Positions 51,574 to 60,527 of a stretch of DNA of 64,000 nucleotides are shown here, one piece after another; within the stretch, counting starts at the first letter, position 1, and the number at the start of each line of letters is the position of its first letter. The stretch comes from Pukyongiella litopenaei (GTDB taxonomy: Bacteria; Pseudomonadota; Alphaproteobacteria; Rhodobacterales; Rhodobacteraceae), in assembly GCF_003008555.2 (NCBI RefSeq), contig NZ_CP027665.1, positions 2,232,001 through 2,296,000 on the forward strand, in the 5' to 3' direction. The notes under the pieces are model-generated. The model was not told the DNA's origin. It searched no databases and saw only the letters and a program-made list of their open reading frames with translations. The translations under genes and the position numbers were made by a program.

Positions 51574-53649
51574 ATGAGCGCGTACAGGACGTGTGTCGCC
51601 ATCTTGGCGCTGGTATTGCTTCAGGCGTTTCCCGCCTGGACGGAGCCGCTGGCCCGTGCACAAATGTCCGAACTCGTCGTGCCACCCTATTCGCTGGGCG
51701 ACCCGCTGAACGACAGGGGCGTATGGACACTACTGAATTCCGGCGGGGCCGAGGCGGGTTATGTGTTCGAAACCGGGGAGTTGGCCCCCTTGCCCGGATT
51801 TTCCGGCGTACCGATCAACCTGTTCGTCATGCTCGACTCCGAAGGGAGGTTCATCGATGTGCGGCTGATCGAACATAACGAGCCGATCTTTGTCTCGGGT
51901 CTTGGCGAAGCGCCGTTCCACGCCTTCTTCGAACAATATGCGGGGTTGTCGATTTCGTCATCCATTGTCGTCGGAACCCCATATGGCGATGGCCGAGGTG
52001 AATCGTCGCTGGTCTATCTCGACGGTGTGACCAAGGCGACGGCCAGCGTCCGGATCGCACATGAATCGATCCTTGCCGCGACACTGGCGGTGGCGCGCGA
52101 GAAGATGCGGGGCCTGGCAGCGGACACCGCGGCGCGGCCCGACCCGGAACTTGTGATTGATCTGACATGGGACGACCTTTTGGCCGAGCATCTGGTGGCT
52201 CGCAGGACAGTCACCAATGCAGAAGCCGATGCAGCGTTTGCCGAAACGATCTGGGCCGATGACGACCCTGAAGCCGGGGAAAAGCCGGAGGAGACCTATC
52301 TCGGGCTTTGGGCCGTGGATATCGGGCCGCCGTCGATTGCTCGGGCGGTGCTGTCCAACGGTACATTCGCGGAATTGCAGCGGTTCCTGGAGCTTTCGCC
52401 CGAGGTCGAACCGTTCCTGTTGATCGATACGGGCCGGCACGGGCTGGTGTCCGACGAATTCGTGCGCAACACCGCGCCCGACCGTATCTATCTTGAACAG
52501 GACGGGCTGCCTGTCGCCTTGCGCGATGCCGACCTGATCGTGGAATTGGCCGACGGTGTGCCTGACGGCACGGCGATGATCCTGCGCACCGACCGGAGGC
52601 TTGGGTTCGACCCGGCGCGCGAATGGACGTTGCAGGTGCAGGCGGTGCGCGAACACGGCATGTTCCAGCCAGAGATTGGCAGTGTCATGTTCGAGGTCAC
52701 GCACGCGACAGACGAACGATTCTTCCTGCGCGACGGCAGCGCCGAGCCGACGCCGCCCTGGCTGGAGGCGATCCGCAACCGGCTGTTCGACCTTGTCGTG
52801 CTGGTCGTGTTCCTGGCCGTGCTGGGTGCGGTGTTGTTTGTCGGGATGAACCGGTTGGCCGTGCTGGAGCGGTTCACACCGCTGCGGCTCGGGATCCTCG
52901 GATTTGTCATCGTCTTTGTCGGCTGGTGGGGACAGGGGCAGCTATCCATCGTCACCGTTCTGGCCACACTGCGCAGCGCGGTCGAGGGCGGCAGCCTTGC
53001 CTATCTGATCTACGATCCGTTTTCGCTACTGATCTGGGTAGCGACGATCATCGGCTTCGTGCTTTGGGGGCGCGGGTTCTTCTGCGGCTGGCTGTGCCCG
53101 TTTGGGGCGATGCAGGAGTTCATGCACCACCTGGGCGCGCGGATGCGTCTGCCCCGGATCGACCCGCCGGCCCGCTGGGACCGGCGGCTAAAAGCGATAA
53201 AATACGTCCTGCTCGCCGGGCTGGTCGTCACCGTCTTCGTCGCTCCCGACCACGTCGACACAGCGGCTGAGATCGAGCCGTTCAAAACCGCGGTCACCGT
53301 ATATTTCCTGCGGGAATGGTACTATGTGCTTTATGCCGGATTCTGGCTCGGGCTTGGCCTGTTCCTGTTCAAGGGGTTCTGCCGCTATGTCTGCCCGCTT
53401 GGCGCCTTCATGGCTATTGGTGGGCTGTTGCGCGGGCGGGACTGGATCGCGCGGCGCGCGGAATGCGGCGACCCATGCCAGCTGTGCCGGGTGCGCTGCA
53501 AATACGGTGCGATCGGTAAGCGCGGAAAGATAGAGTATTCAGAATGTTTCCAGTGCCTTGACTGCGTGACAATCCATCAGGACATCAAGCAGTGCGTACC
53601 GCTGGTTTTGGCGGCGCGGCAGGCGCGCAACGGGGTGGCAGCGAAATGA
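51574..53649 (+). CDS. NosR-like flavinylated membrane Fe-S protein
   Basis: A 691-residue protein. An N-terminal signal (VAILALVLLQAFPAWT) is followed by a periplasmic FMN-binding domain with the flavinylation motif DGVTKAT (150-156), six or so transmembrane helices from about residue 405, and a C-terminal part. There, two Cys-Pro motifs (CGWLCPFGAMQEF at 504 onward; CRYVCPLGAF) and two Cys-rich Fe-S sites (CGDPCQLCRVRC, ECFQCLDC) appear. This is the NosR/RnfG-type architecture for moving electrons across the inner membrane. No nosZ or denitrification gene is nearby; ApbE follows with a four-base overlap, and PQQ genes surround it. A role in the PQQ-linked electron chain is inferred. Confidence 0.85.
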   Translation: MSAYRTCVAILALVLLQAFPAWTEPLARAQMSELVVPPYSLGDPLNDRGVWTLLNSGGAEAGYVFETGELAPLPGFSGVPINLFVMLDSEGRFIDVRLIEHNEPIFVSGLGEAPFHAFFEQYAGLSISSSIVVGTPYGDGRGESSLVYLDGVTKATASVRIAHESILAATLAVAREKMRGLAADTAARPDPELVIDLTWDDLLAEHLVARRTVTNAEADAAFAETIWADDDPEAGEKPEETYLGLWAVDIGPPSIARAVLSNGTFAELQRFLELSPEVEPFLLIDTGRHGLVSDEFVRNTAPDRIYLEQDGLPVALRDADLIVELADGVPDGTAMILRTDRRLGFDPAREWTLQVQAVREHGMFQPEIGSVMFEVTHATDERFFLRDGSAEPTPPWLEAIRNRLFDLVVLVVFLAVLGAVLFVGMNRLAVLERFTPLRLGILGFVIVFVGWWGQGQLSIVTVLATLRSAVEGGSLAYLIYDPFSLLIWVATIIGFVLWGRGFFCGWLCPFGAMQEFMHHLGARMRLPRIDPPARWDRRLKAIKYVLLAGLVVTVFVAPDHVDTAAEIEPFKTAVTVYFLREWYYVLYAGFWLGLGLFLFKGFCRYVCPLGAFMAIGGLLRGRDWIARRAECGDPCQLCRVRCKYGAIGKRGKIEYSECFQCLDCVTIHQDIKQCVPLVLAARQARNGVAAK

Positions 53650-54545
53650 TCGCGCGCCGACGGTTCCTTGCCATTTCGGCGGCGGCTGCCCTGTCCGGGT
53701 CCGCGTCGGGTGCGCGCGCCGCGCCGCGCCGGTGGCGGGGCCGTGCTCTCGGGGCCGAGGTCGGAATAACGTTGGATGTCAATGCGGAACGGTTCGACCG
53801 GCTGGTTTCGATGGTCACTGCCGAGTTGCGCCGTATGGAAAAGCTGTTTAGCCTTTACGATCCCGGTTCCGACCTGTCGCGGCTGAACCGGGCCGGTTAT
53901 CTTGACCGCCCGCCGCCGGAGATGGTGGAGTTGCTGGGCGCGGTGGGCCGGCTGCACCGCGCGACCGGCGGGCGGTTCGATCCCACCGTGCAGCCGCTTT
54001 GGGCCGCGCTGGCACGCTCGGGAGACGTGGCGGCAGCACGACGGCAGATCGGCTGGAACCGGGTCGCCATCGGCGCGGATCGTATCCGGCTGGGGCCGGG
54101 GCAGGCGCTGACCCTGAACGGCATCGCGCAAGGTTACGCCACCGACCGGGTCGCCGCGTTGCTGCGGGCCCAAGGGCTGGTGAAAGTGCTGGTTAATATC
54201 GGCGAGTTTTCCGCCACGGGCGGCCCGTGGCGCATCGGCATCGAAGATCCGACGCACGGGCTGGTCGCCATCCGCGAATTGCGCGACACGGCCATCGCCA
54301 CGTCAAGCCCGGCGGCGATGATCCTGCCCGATGGCCGAGCCCATATTCTCGATCCCTTGGGCGGCGCGGACCGCGCTCATTCGTCAACGATCAGCGTGCA
54401 GGCCCGGAACGCGACGCTGGCCGACGGGCTGTCCACCGCGCTGTGCCTTGTCCCTCTGGCCGAGGCGCGGGAGATCCTGCGCCGGCTGCCGGATGTGGAG
54501 CAGGTGATTTGCGTGGATGACAGCGGGGCGGTGGCGCAGATCTAG
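53646..54545 (+). CDS. apbE: FAD:protein FMN transferase (ApbE)
   Basis: A 299-residue flavin transferase with a Tat-type signal (IARRRFLAISAAAALSGSAS). Family motifs are visible: LYDPGSDLSRLNRAG, TGGRFDPTVQPLW, and LTLNGIAQGYATDRVAALLR; the LVNIGEFSATG and LADGLSTALCL segments complete the fold. It transfers FMN from FAD to a Thr of the D-x-x-[ST]-x-A-T motif, exactly what the preceding gene carries, so the pair is functionally linked. The ATG at 53646 overlaps the previous stop by four bases. It converges on the next minus-strand gene, sharing a CTAG with it. Confidence 0.92.
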   Translation: MIARRRFLAISAAAALSGSASGARAAPRRWRGRALGAEVGITLDVNAERFDRLVSMVTAELRRMEKLFSLYDPGSDLSRLNRAGYLDRPPPEMVELLGAVGRLHRATGGRFDPTVQPLWAALARSGDVAAARRQIGWNRVAIGADRIRLGPGQALTLNGIAQGYATDRVAALLRAQGLVKVLVNIGEFSATGGPWRIGIEDPTHGLVAIRELRDTAIATSSPAAMILPDGRAHILDPLGGADRAHSSTISVQARNATLADGLSTALCLVPLAEAREILRRLPDVEQVICVDDSGAVAQI

Positions 54546-55444
54546 CGCATGGCCGGAGGGGAGAAGCTCAGCCCGTGGCGGGCGAAAATGTCGGCGATCC
54601 GGCCGTCGCTGATCCCGCGATAGATCGCGTCCTCGACGCTATAGGCCAGCGGACGATAGGCGAAATGAACCGCCACGCCCAAGGTCCAATTGCCGACTGC
54701 AAGGCCTGGCATCGGCGGGGCATGAACCGCAAGATCGTCATTCAGGCCGGCTTCCAACTGCGCCAGCGGCCCCATCGCCGCGGCGGTTTCGCCCGCGGCC
54801 AGTGCTGCCATCGCGTCGGCAATGGTCCGGTAGCGGTGGATTTTGTCCTGCGCCTCGGGCCCCAGCAGGTTGGTCAGGTAGAAGTCGGCAATCGTGTCGT
54901 TCTCGACCGCCACCGGGTCAAAGCGGAAGTAGGCCGGAACCGGTGCGCCGTCGGAGTAAAGTGCTTTGTGGTAGGCAATGCCAACCCGTTCGACGTGATA
55001 CTGGCCGGTGAACACGACTTGTTCCACCCTGCAGGCGAAATCGCTGTCATAGGGCACATGCAGCATCACGTTTGCAACGCGCCCGCCGATCACCGGCCCC
55101 TTCCAGACCCAGTTGCGCAGGTCCGCGTCCAGGTTCTCGCCCGCGGCGACGAGATTGAACCGCGGCTCAACCCCAAGGTCATCGGCGATCAGGCGGCCGA
55201 TCTCGATATCCACGCCCGCCGGTTTGCCGTTTTCCTGGTAAGACCAGGGTGGGAGATTTTCGAACGCTGCAAATTCGATATAGCCGCGTTCGACGATCGT
55301 ATCGATACTCGCACCCACGATGTCGCGCGATGTATTTTGCGGTTTCGGCTGGGGAACATGATCCTCGCACCGGGCGAGCGCGGGCTGGCCAGTCCAGGCA
55401 ATGCCCGCAGCCAGAACGCCCGCGACCAGATACCGTGCAATCAT
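54542..55444 (-). CDS. Quinoprotein dehydrogenase-associated substrate-binding protein
   Basis: A 300-residue periplasmic binding protein of the family that accompanies PQQ dehydrogenases (TIGR03871). It has a signal peptide (MIARYLVAGVLAAGIAWTGQ), then GYIEFAAFENLPPWSYQENG and VDIEIGRLIADDLGVEPRFN, typical of family 3 binding folds. The ATG at 55444 has a GGGGGGAAT ribosome site and was chosen over an upstream start that overlaps pedF's end. The role is unknown; candidates are holding an aldehyde, alcohol or PQQ in the periplasm. Co-directional with pedF, 16 bases downstream of it. Confidence 0.85.
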   Translation of the reverse strand: MIARYLVAGVLAAGIAWTGQPALARCEDHVPQPKPQNTSRDIVGASIDTIVERGYIEFAAFENLPPWSYQENGKPAGVDIEIGRLIADDLGVEPRFNLVAAGENLDADLRNWVWKGPVIGGRVANVMLHVPYDSDFACRVEQVVFTGQYHVERVGIAYHKALYSDGAPVPAYFRFDPVAVENDTIADFYLTNLLGPEAQDKIHRYRTIADAMAALAAGETAAAMGPLAQLEAGLNDDLAVHAPPMPGLAVGNWTLGVAVHFAYRPLAYSVEDAIYRGISDGRIADIFARHGLSFSPPAMR

Positions 55445-55460
55445 ATTCCCCCCAAAAGAC

Positions 55461-56144
55461 TTAGCGTGCAGCTGACAACCCGACCGTAAGTGTTTCCGCA
55501 GCGGCGGCAAATTTTGGCGTTTCGCCCGCGATCATCTCGGCCGCGCGCAACGCGATACTGTCGGCGACTGGTGCGCCCGAACCGGTTTCGATCTGCGTGG
55601 CGATCGTGCTGAGTTCTTCCAGCACCGCCTGCACATCGTCCTTGCCGGGGGCGGCGCTTTGCCAGTTGGCAAGCTGGTCGCGGATTTCCTTCAACCGCAC
55701 ATCGTGATCGTCCAGCGCGCCGTCATCAGGACGAGTTTCGATATAGGTGCGGATTGCCCATGCGGCTTTCTGCCCCAGCAATTCGCCAAAGGCCGGCATC
55801 TTGGTGATCCCGTTCTGGGTCATCCCCTGGCGGAATCGTTCGACATACCATTCGTCGCCATATTCCTCGGCTTCGAGTTGGCGCAGGTCCGGGGCGAGCC
55901 CGCCGGACACCACGCCCAGACCGTGGCAGCGGGCGCAGTTCTGGTTATAGCCGGAGTCGCCGATTTCGATGGCAGCTTTCCAGACCGCTTCGTCCATGTC
56001 CCGATAGGGGTTTTCGGTCAGCCATTCTTCCCCGACATCGGGCAAGGCATCGGTATTGACGGGTTGTGGCGCGACATCGCCATGCGCATGGGCCACAGCC
56101 GCTGCCACAATCAGGCCGGCTGTCGTGGCAAATGTTCTCAGCAT
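55461..56144 (-). CDS. pedF: Cytochrome c550 PedF-like
   Basis: A 227-residue exported c-type cytochrome. A signal peptide (MLRTFATTAGLIVAAAVAHA) precedes one heme site, CARCH (70-74), with Met116 in ITKMPAF as likely sixth ligand. The long C-terminal extension without a second CxxCH is typical of PedF, the electron acceptor of PQQ alcohol dehydrogenases. It passes electrons to a terminal oxidase in the periplasm. It heads the minus-strand pair and diverges from the PQQ ABC operon, with candidate regulatory sites between. Confidence 0.9.
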   Translation of the reverse strand: MLRTFATTAGLIVAAAVAHAHGDVAPQPVNTDALPDVGEEWLTENPYRDMDEAVWKAAIEIGDSGYNQNCARCHGLGVVSGGLAPDLRQLEAEEYGDEWYVERFRQGMTQNGITKMPAFGELLGQKAAWAIRTYIETRPDDGALDDHDVRLKEIRDQLANWQSAAPGKDDVQAVLEELSTIATQIETGSGAPVADSIALRAAEMIAGETPKFAAAAETLTVGLSAAR

Positions 56145-56160
56145 CCTTTGCTCCTCCAGT

Positions 56161-56179
56161 TTCAGGTGCTGTCCCTGAA
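56161..56179. promoter_or_regulatory. Inverted repeat in the pedF/ABC divergent promoter
   Basis: TTCAGG and CCTGAA form a perfect 6-bp inverted repeat with a 7-base spacer, 17 bases upstream of pedF. The CCTGAA half occurs again near 56284. It is a candidate site for the LuxR regulator; binding is not shown. Confidence 0.35.
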
Positions 56180-56257
56180 TACAACGGCAGCGCGGCGGGG
56201 CCTATTCGACCTTGGTTCAATCTCGGCATTCAGGTCGGAGTCCGCTTTCGCCGCCTA

Positions 56258-56272
56258 CCGATACTTTAGTCG
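56258..56272 (+). promoter_or_regulatory. Shared promoter motif of the PQQ cluster, copy 1
   Basis: CCGATACTTTAGTCG lies 53 bases upstream of the binding-protein start. It matches 13 of 15 bases with the motif at 61103, which lies 61 bases upstream of the dehydrogenase start. GATACT could be a -10 element or part of an activator site. Confidence 0.45.
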
Positions 56273-56325
56273 AATGTCCGAAACCTGAAACCATCGTGTA
56301 GCTTCCGGTGACAGAGGAGAGAGAC

Positions 56326-57492
56326 ATGGCCATGCGCTGGATGATTTGTCTTGGATTTCTGGTGCTTTCGGGGCCCGCGCTGGCCGAGTTGTCGCTGCCC
56401 GTCGGCTATCTTGAACGGCAAATGGAACGCCCGCCGGTGCTTTCAAATCTCGATCCGGTGCCGCATGATCTGGGAGCGGCGGGAGCTGCGCTCGGAATTG
56501 ACGACAACCGGACCACGGGGCAGTTTCTCGGCCACGGCTATGAACTGGACACGGTCCGCGTGGCACCGGGCGAGGATGTGGTGGCGGCTGCTGCGCGGAT
56601 GTTGGAGCAAACACGGTTTCTTGTCATCGATGCCCCTGCGGCGGATCTGCTGGCCATCGCCGATCTGCCCGAAGCGCAGGGTGCAATCCTGTTTAATGCC
56701 TCTGCACCTGACACTTCGTTGCGTGAGGGCGACTGCCGCGGCAACCTGTTTCACACGATCCCCTCGGCGGCGATGCGGGCTGATGCGCTGTTGCAGTTCC
56801 TGCAATACCGGCGCTGGACCGCGCTGGCGATGATCTCGGGCCCGCATGATGCCGATGTTGCCTTTGCCGATGCGCTGCGGCGCGCGGCGGTGAAGTTCGG
56901 CATGGAAATCGGCGTCGAACAAACCTGGAGCTTCGATGCCGACATGCGCCGCAACGCGGCTCAGGAAGTGCCCCTGTTCACTCAGGATCTGGGCGATCAT
57001 GACGTGCTGTTGGTGGTGGACGAGCGCGATGACTACGCCCGGTACATTCCTTATAACACCTGGCTTCCCCGCCCGGTCGCCGGGTCCGACGGTATCGTGC
57101 CCGTAGCCTGGTCGCGGGTGGTCGAACAATGGGGCGCAGCCCAGTTGCAGGGCCGGTTCTCTGATGCCGCGGGCCGGGACATGCGATCCGTCGATTACGC
57201 CGCCTGGGCCGCAGTGCGCGCTTTGGGCGAGGCGGTCACCCGTACCGGGTCGGACGATCCGGCAACGCTGCGCGCCTTCCTGCTGTCCGATGCGTTCGAA
57301 CTGGCCGGGTTCAAGGGTCGCCCGCTGAGTTTCCGCGCCTGGAACGGCCAGTTGCGCCAACCGATCCCTCTGGTGACGTCCCGCGCGCTGGTCGCGCAGG
57401 CCCCGTTGGACGGGTTTCTGCATCAGCATAACGAAATGGACACGCTGGGGATCGATGCCCCGGAAAGCACCTGCACCCGGTTTGAGGACTGA
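56326..57492 (+). CDS. Binding protein of the PQQ-associated ABC system
   Basis: A 388-residue periplasmic binding protein (TIGR03863 type, Leu/Ile/Val-like fold). A signal peptide (MICLGFLVLSGPALAELSLP) is followed by LAMISGPHDADVAFADALRR and VPVAWSRVVEQWGAAQLQ-type segments typical of the PQQ cluster. The ATG at 56326 has a GAGGAGAG site; an in-frame start 18 bases earlier is less likely. First gene of the plus-strand block. Its cargo is unknown; export of PQQ pathway components or of toxic aldehydes has been suggested for the family. Confidence 0.85.
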   Translation: MAMRWMICLGFLVLSGPALAELSLPVGYLERQMERPPVLSNLDPVPHDLGAAGAALGIDDNRTTGQFLGHGYELDTVRVAPGEDVVAAAARMLEQTRFLVIDAPAADLLAIADLPEAQGAILFNASAPDTSLREGDCRGNLFHTIPSAAMRADALLQFLQYRRWTALAMISGPHDADVAFADALRRAAVKFGMEIGVEQTWSFDADMRRNAAQEVPLFTQDLGDHDVLLVVDERDDYARYIPYNTWLPRPVAGSDGIVPVAWSRVVEQWGAAQLQGRFSDAAGRDMRSVDYAAWAAVRALGEAVTRTGSDDPATLRAFLLSDAFELAGFKGRPLSFRAWNGQLRQPIPLVTSRALVAQAPLDGFLHQHNEMDTLGIDAPESTCTRFED

Positions 57493-57493
57493 T

Positions 57494-58462
57494 ATGAAAC
57501 ACCCGATCGCTGCCCTGACCGCGGCTCTGACCTTGTTCGCCGTCCCCGTTGCGCAGGCCGGGGAAATCTGGATCACCAACGAAAAGGATGACACGATCAG
57601 TGTGATCGATGTCGAAACTCTGGAGGTCACGCGTACCATCCCGACAGGGGAACGCCCGCGCGGCATCACCTTTTCCAAGGATTTCAGCCGGCTCTACATC
57701 TGCGCCTCCGACAGCGATACGGTACAGGTGATGGACCCGGAAACGGGCGAGATCCTGCACGATCTGCCATCGGGCGAGGACCCCGAACAATTCGTGCTGC
57801 ACCCGAATGACAAGCATCTCTATATCGCCAATGAAGATGACGCGGTGACCACGGTGGTCGATACCGAAACCCGGCATGTGATCGCCCAGATCAATGTGGG
57901 GATCGAACCCGAAGGCATGGCGGTTTCACCCGATGGCGCCACCGTCATCACCACCTCGGAAACCACCAACATGGCGCATTGGATCGACACCAAAACCCAG
58001 AAAATCTATGCCAACACCTTGGTTGACAGCCGCCCCCGCCATGCGGACTTCACCCATGACGGCAGTAAGCTGTGGGTCAGTTCCGAAATCGGCGGCACGA
58101 TCACGGTGTTCGAAACTGCCGGCCAGACCGAGATCGGCAAGATCGCATTCGAGGTGCAGGGCGTGCATCCCGATCGGGTGCAGCCGGTTGGATTCGTGTT
58201 CACGGAGGACGGCAAGACCGTCTTTGTCGCACTTGGGCCGTCGAACCATGTGGCGGTGGTCAATGCCGAAACCTACGAGGTTGAGGATTACATCCTTGTT
58301 GGCCGCCGGGTCTGGCACATGGCGTTTTCACCGGACAAGACGCTGTTGTTCACCACCAACGGCGTATCGGGGGACGTGACCGTGATCGACGTCGCCCGGC
58401 GCGAAGCCATCAAATCCATCAAGGTCGGCCGTTTCCCCTGGGGCGCGGCGATGCGGCCGTGA
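57494..58462 (+). CDS. PQQ-dependent catabolism-associated beta-propeller protein
   Basis: A 322-residue exported propeller. The signal peptide (LTAALTLFAVPVAQAG) is followed by seven YVTN-type repeats: IWITNEKDDTISVIDVETLE, RLYICASDSDTVQVMDPETG, and LFTTNGVSGDVTVIDVARRE are clear examples. It starts 1 base after the previous stop, so the genes are coupled. This protein accompanies quinoprotein dehydrogenases (TIGR03866), where it is thought to sense or bind an intermediate. It lacks the tryptophan docking motifs and PQQ ligands of the dehydrogenases themselves. Confidence 0.88.
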   Translation: MKHPIAALTAALTLFAVPVAQAGEIWITNEKDDTISVIDVETLEVTRTIPTGERPRGITFSKDFSRLYICASDSDTVQVMDPETGEILHDLPSGEDPEQFVLHPNDKHLYIANEDDAVTTVVDTETRHVIAQINVGIEPEGMAVSPDGATVITTSETTNMAHWIDTKTQKIYANTLVDSRPRHADFTHDGSKLWVSSEIGGTITVFETAGQTEIGKIAFEVQGVHPDRVQPVGFVFTEDGKTVFVALGPSNHVAVVNAETYEVEDYILVGRRVWHMAFSPDKTLLFTTNGVSGDVTVIDVARREAIKSIKVGRFPWGAAMRP

Positions 58463-58487
58463 CCCCAAAACTGACGGGAGTATTACC

Positions 58488-58937
58488 ATGAAAACCCTTA
58501 TTGCCCTTGGCTTGTCGCTGATCCTGCTGCCGTTCGGCGCGCTGGCGGATGACGACGACGATGATAACAGGCTCGGCCTGGCTGGGTTGTTGTCGGCCAC
58601 CAACAAGGCGGACCTGCCGCCGATCACGCTTTCCGCCGGGATGCCGCTGGCCGATGCGCCGTTGACCCTGAAATCGGGCACCTACTACGAGATCGAGATC
58701 GAGGCCGACGGCAGCCAGGAACTGGCGCTGGTGGGCCCGGAATTCTTCCGTTCCATATGGATCGACGAGATCGTGATCGAAGGGCTGGAAGTGCGCCCGC
58801 TGGGGCTGGACAGCGTCGAGTTCGATGAGGCGGGAGTGATGGAGATCGGATTCATCGCGATCAAGCCTGGCAGCTACGCGCTCTGGGTGCCGGGATCGAC
58901 CGGTGATACACAGAGATTGGCGATCACCATCGAATGA
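58488..58937 (+). CDS. Small exported protein of the PQQ cluster
   Basis: A 149-residue protein with a signal peptide (TLIALGLSLILLPFGALA) followed by a run of six Asp residues and a beta-rich body ending in YALWVPGSTGDTQRLAIT. The body resembles a cupredoxin-like sandwich, but copper ligands cannot be assigned. The acidic run may bind metal, including lanthanide or calcium. It lies between the propeller and the ATPase, 8 bases before the latter. The function is unknown. Confidence 0.7.
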   Translation: MKTLIALGLSLILLPFGALADDDDDDNRLGLAGLLSATNKADLPPITLSAGMPLADAPLTLKSGTYYEIEIEADGSQELALVGPEFFRSIWIDEIVIEGLEVRPLGLDSVEFDEAGVMEIGFIAIKPGSYALWVPGSTGDTQRLAITIE

Positions 58938-58945
58938 CCGGGTAG

Positions 58946-59665
58946 ATGACCGGGCTGTGCATCGAAAACCTGTCCTATTCTTATGGCCGCAAGCAGGCGC
59001 TGGACTCGGCGGGTTTCGATGTGGCACCGGGCGCGTTTTGCGCGCTGCTGGGACCGAACGGTGCGGGAAAATCGACATTGTTCGCTCTGCTGACCCGGCT
59101 ACTGGTCGCGGATGGCGGGCGTATCGGGATCGGCGGGTTCGACCTTCAAGCTGACCGGGGCCGGGCGCTTGGCCAGATCGGGGTTGTGTTCCAGCAGCCG
59201 ACGCTTGACCTTGACCTGACGGTGCGGCGCAACTTGATCTATTTTGCCGCCCTGCACGGCATTGGCGGGCGCGACGCAGACCGACGGGCGATGGCCGCGC
59301 TCGAAAGGCTGGGCATGGCTGAACGCGCCGGTGAACGCGCCCGCGATCTCAATGGCGGCCACCGGCGTCGGACGGAAATCGCCCGCGCCCTGGTCCACGA
59401 CCCGCGCGTTCTGCTGCTGGATGAGCCGACCGTAGGGCTTGATGCCGCGTCGCGTGCGGCGATCACCGAACATGCCCACGCGCTGGCCCGCGATGCCGGG
59501 CTGACGGTGCTTTGGGCGACCCATCTGACCGATGAGGTGCGCCCTGACGACCGGCTGGTCATCCTGCACAAGGGGCAGGTGCTGTCGGACGGGATCGCAA
59601 GCGACCTTACCGGCGACCGGCCTCTGTCCGAGGTATTTCTCGGCATGACCGACGCGGCACCATGA
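58946..59665 (+). CDS. ABC transporter ATP-binding protein of the PQQ cluster
   Basis: A 239-residue ATPase (TIGR03864 type): Walker A LLGPNGAGKSTLFAL, Q-loop VVFQQPTLDL, Walker B VLLLDEPTVGLD, H-loop WATHLTDE. The signature reads LNGGHRRRTEIARAL, where the usual Ser and Gln of LSGGQ are Asn and His. It drives the ABC-2 permease encoded next (four-base overlap), probably for export. Confidence 0.9.
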   Translation: MTGLCIENLSYSYGRKQALDSAGFDVAPGAFCALLGPNGAGKSTLFALLTRLLVADGGRIGIGGFDLQADRGRALGQIGVVFQQPTLDLDLTVRRNLIYFAALHGIGGRDADRRAMAALERLGMAERAGERARDLNGGHRRRTEIARALVHDPRVLLLDEPTVGLDAASRAAITEHAHALARDAGLTVLWATHLTDEVRPDDRLVILHKGQVLSDGIASDLTGDRPLSEVFLGMTDAAP

Positions 59666-60453
59666 CCGTCGCCTTCATCGCCTTGCGCGCCATCGTCACG
59701 CGCGAATTGCTGCGGTTTGTCCGGCAGCGTGGGCGGTTCATCGCCGCGTTGGTGCGGCCACTGGTCTGGCTGCTGGTTTTTGCCGCCGGATTCCGCGCGG
59801 CGTTGGGTCTGTCGATCACGCCGCCCTACCAGACCTATATCACCTACGAGACCTACATCGTGCCGGGACTGTGTGGCATGATCCTGCTGTTCAATGGCAT
59901 GCAATCGTCACTGTCGCTGGTCTATGACCGTGAAATGGGGTCAATCCGGCTGTTGCTGACCAGCCCGCTGCCACGCTGGTGGCTGCTGACCTGTCGGCTG
60001 ATCGCCAGCACGCTGATCTCGATCGTGCAGGCCTATGTGTTCCTTGCCATAGCGGCGGCATTCGGAATCGCTATGCCGGTAGCGGGGTATCTCTTTGTAT
60101 TTCCCGCGCTTGTGGTGGCGGGGCTGATGCTCGGTGCGCTGGGGCTACTGCTGTCATCGGTGGTCAGGCAGCTGGAGAATTTCGCCGGCGTGATGAATTT
60201 CGTCATCTTCCCGATGTTCTTCCTGTCCTCGGCGCTCTATCCGCTGTGGAAGATGGCCGAGAGCTCGGTCCTGCTGCGTGACATCTGCGCCGCCAACCCA
60301 TTCACCTACGCGGTCGAATTGATTCGCTTCGCGCTCTATGCCCAGTTCAACGGTGCCGCGCTGCTCTGGACCCTGCTGGCCGGGTTCGTCTTTATGGCGC
60401 TGGCCCTGTGGGGCTATGACCCGGCCAAGGGCATGTTGCGCCAGCGAGGCTGA
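59662..60453 (+). CDS. ABC-2 type permease (PedC-like)
   Basis: A 263-residue ABC-2 membrane protein with about six helices (RELLRFVRQRGRFIAALVRP; TYIVPGLCGMILLFNGMQSS; MFFLSSALYPLWKMAESSVL). It matches the PQQ-linked permease (TIGR03861/PedC). With the ATPase before it, it forms an exporter of unknown cargo at the inner membrane. Coupled by four bases to the ATPase. Followed 74 bases later by a Sel1-type gene. Confidence 0.88.
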   Translation: MTVAFIALRAIVTRELLRFVRQRGRFIAALVRPLVWLLVFAAGFRAALGLSITPPYQTYITYETYIVPGLCGMILLFNGMQSSLSLVYDREMGSIRLLLTSPLPRWWLLTCRLIASTLISIVQAYVFLAIAAAFGIAMPVAGYLFVFPALVVAGLMLGALGLLLSSVVRQLENFAGVMNFVIFPMFFLSSALYPLWKMAESSVLLRDICAANPFTYAVELIRFALYAQFNGAALLWTLLAGFVFMALALWGYDPAKGMLRQRG

Positions 60454-60527
60454 CCGGTCCCGCGACCACGGAATGGATGCAAGGGAACGGGCACCATGCT
60501 AGACTGCGACGGACAGGAGGTCGCATC

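Noticed and set aside
51574-53649. A nitrous oxide reduction (nos) locus
   Set aside because: No nosZ, nosD, nosF, nosY or nosL follows; the neighbours are PQQ-linked genes.
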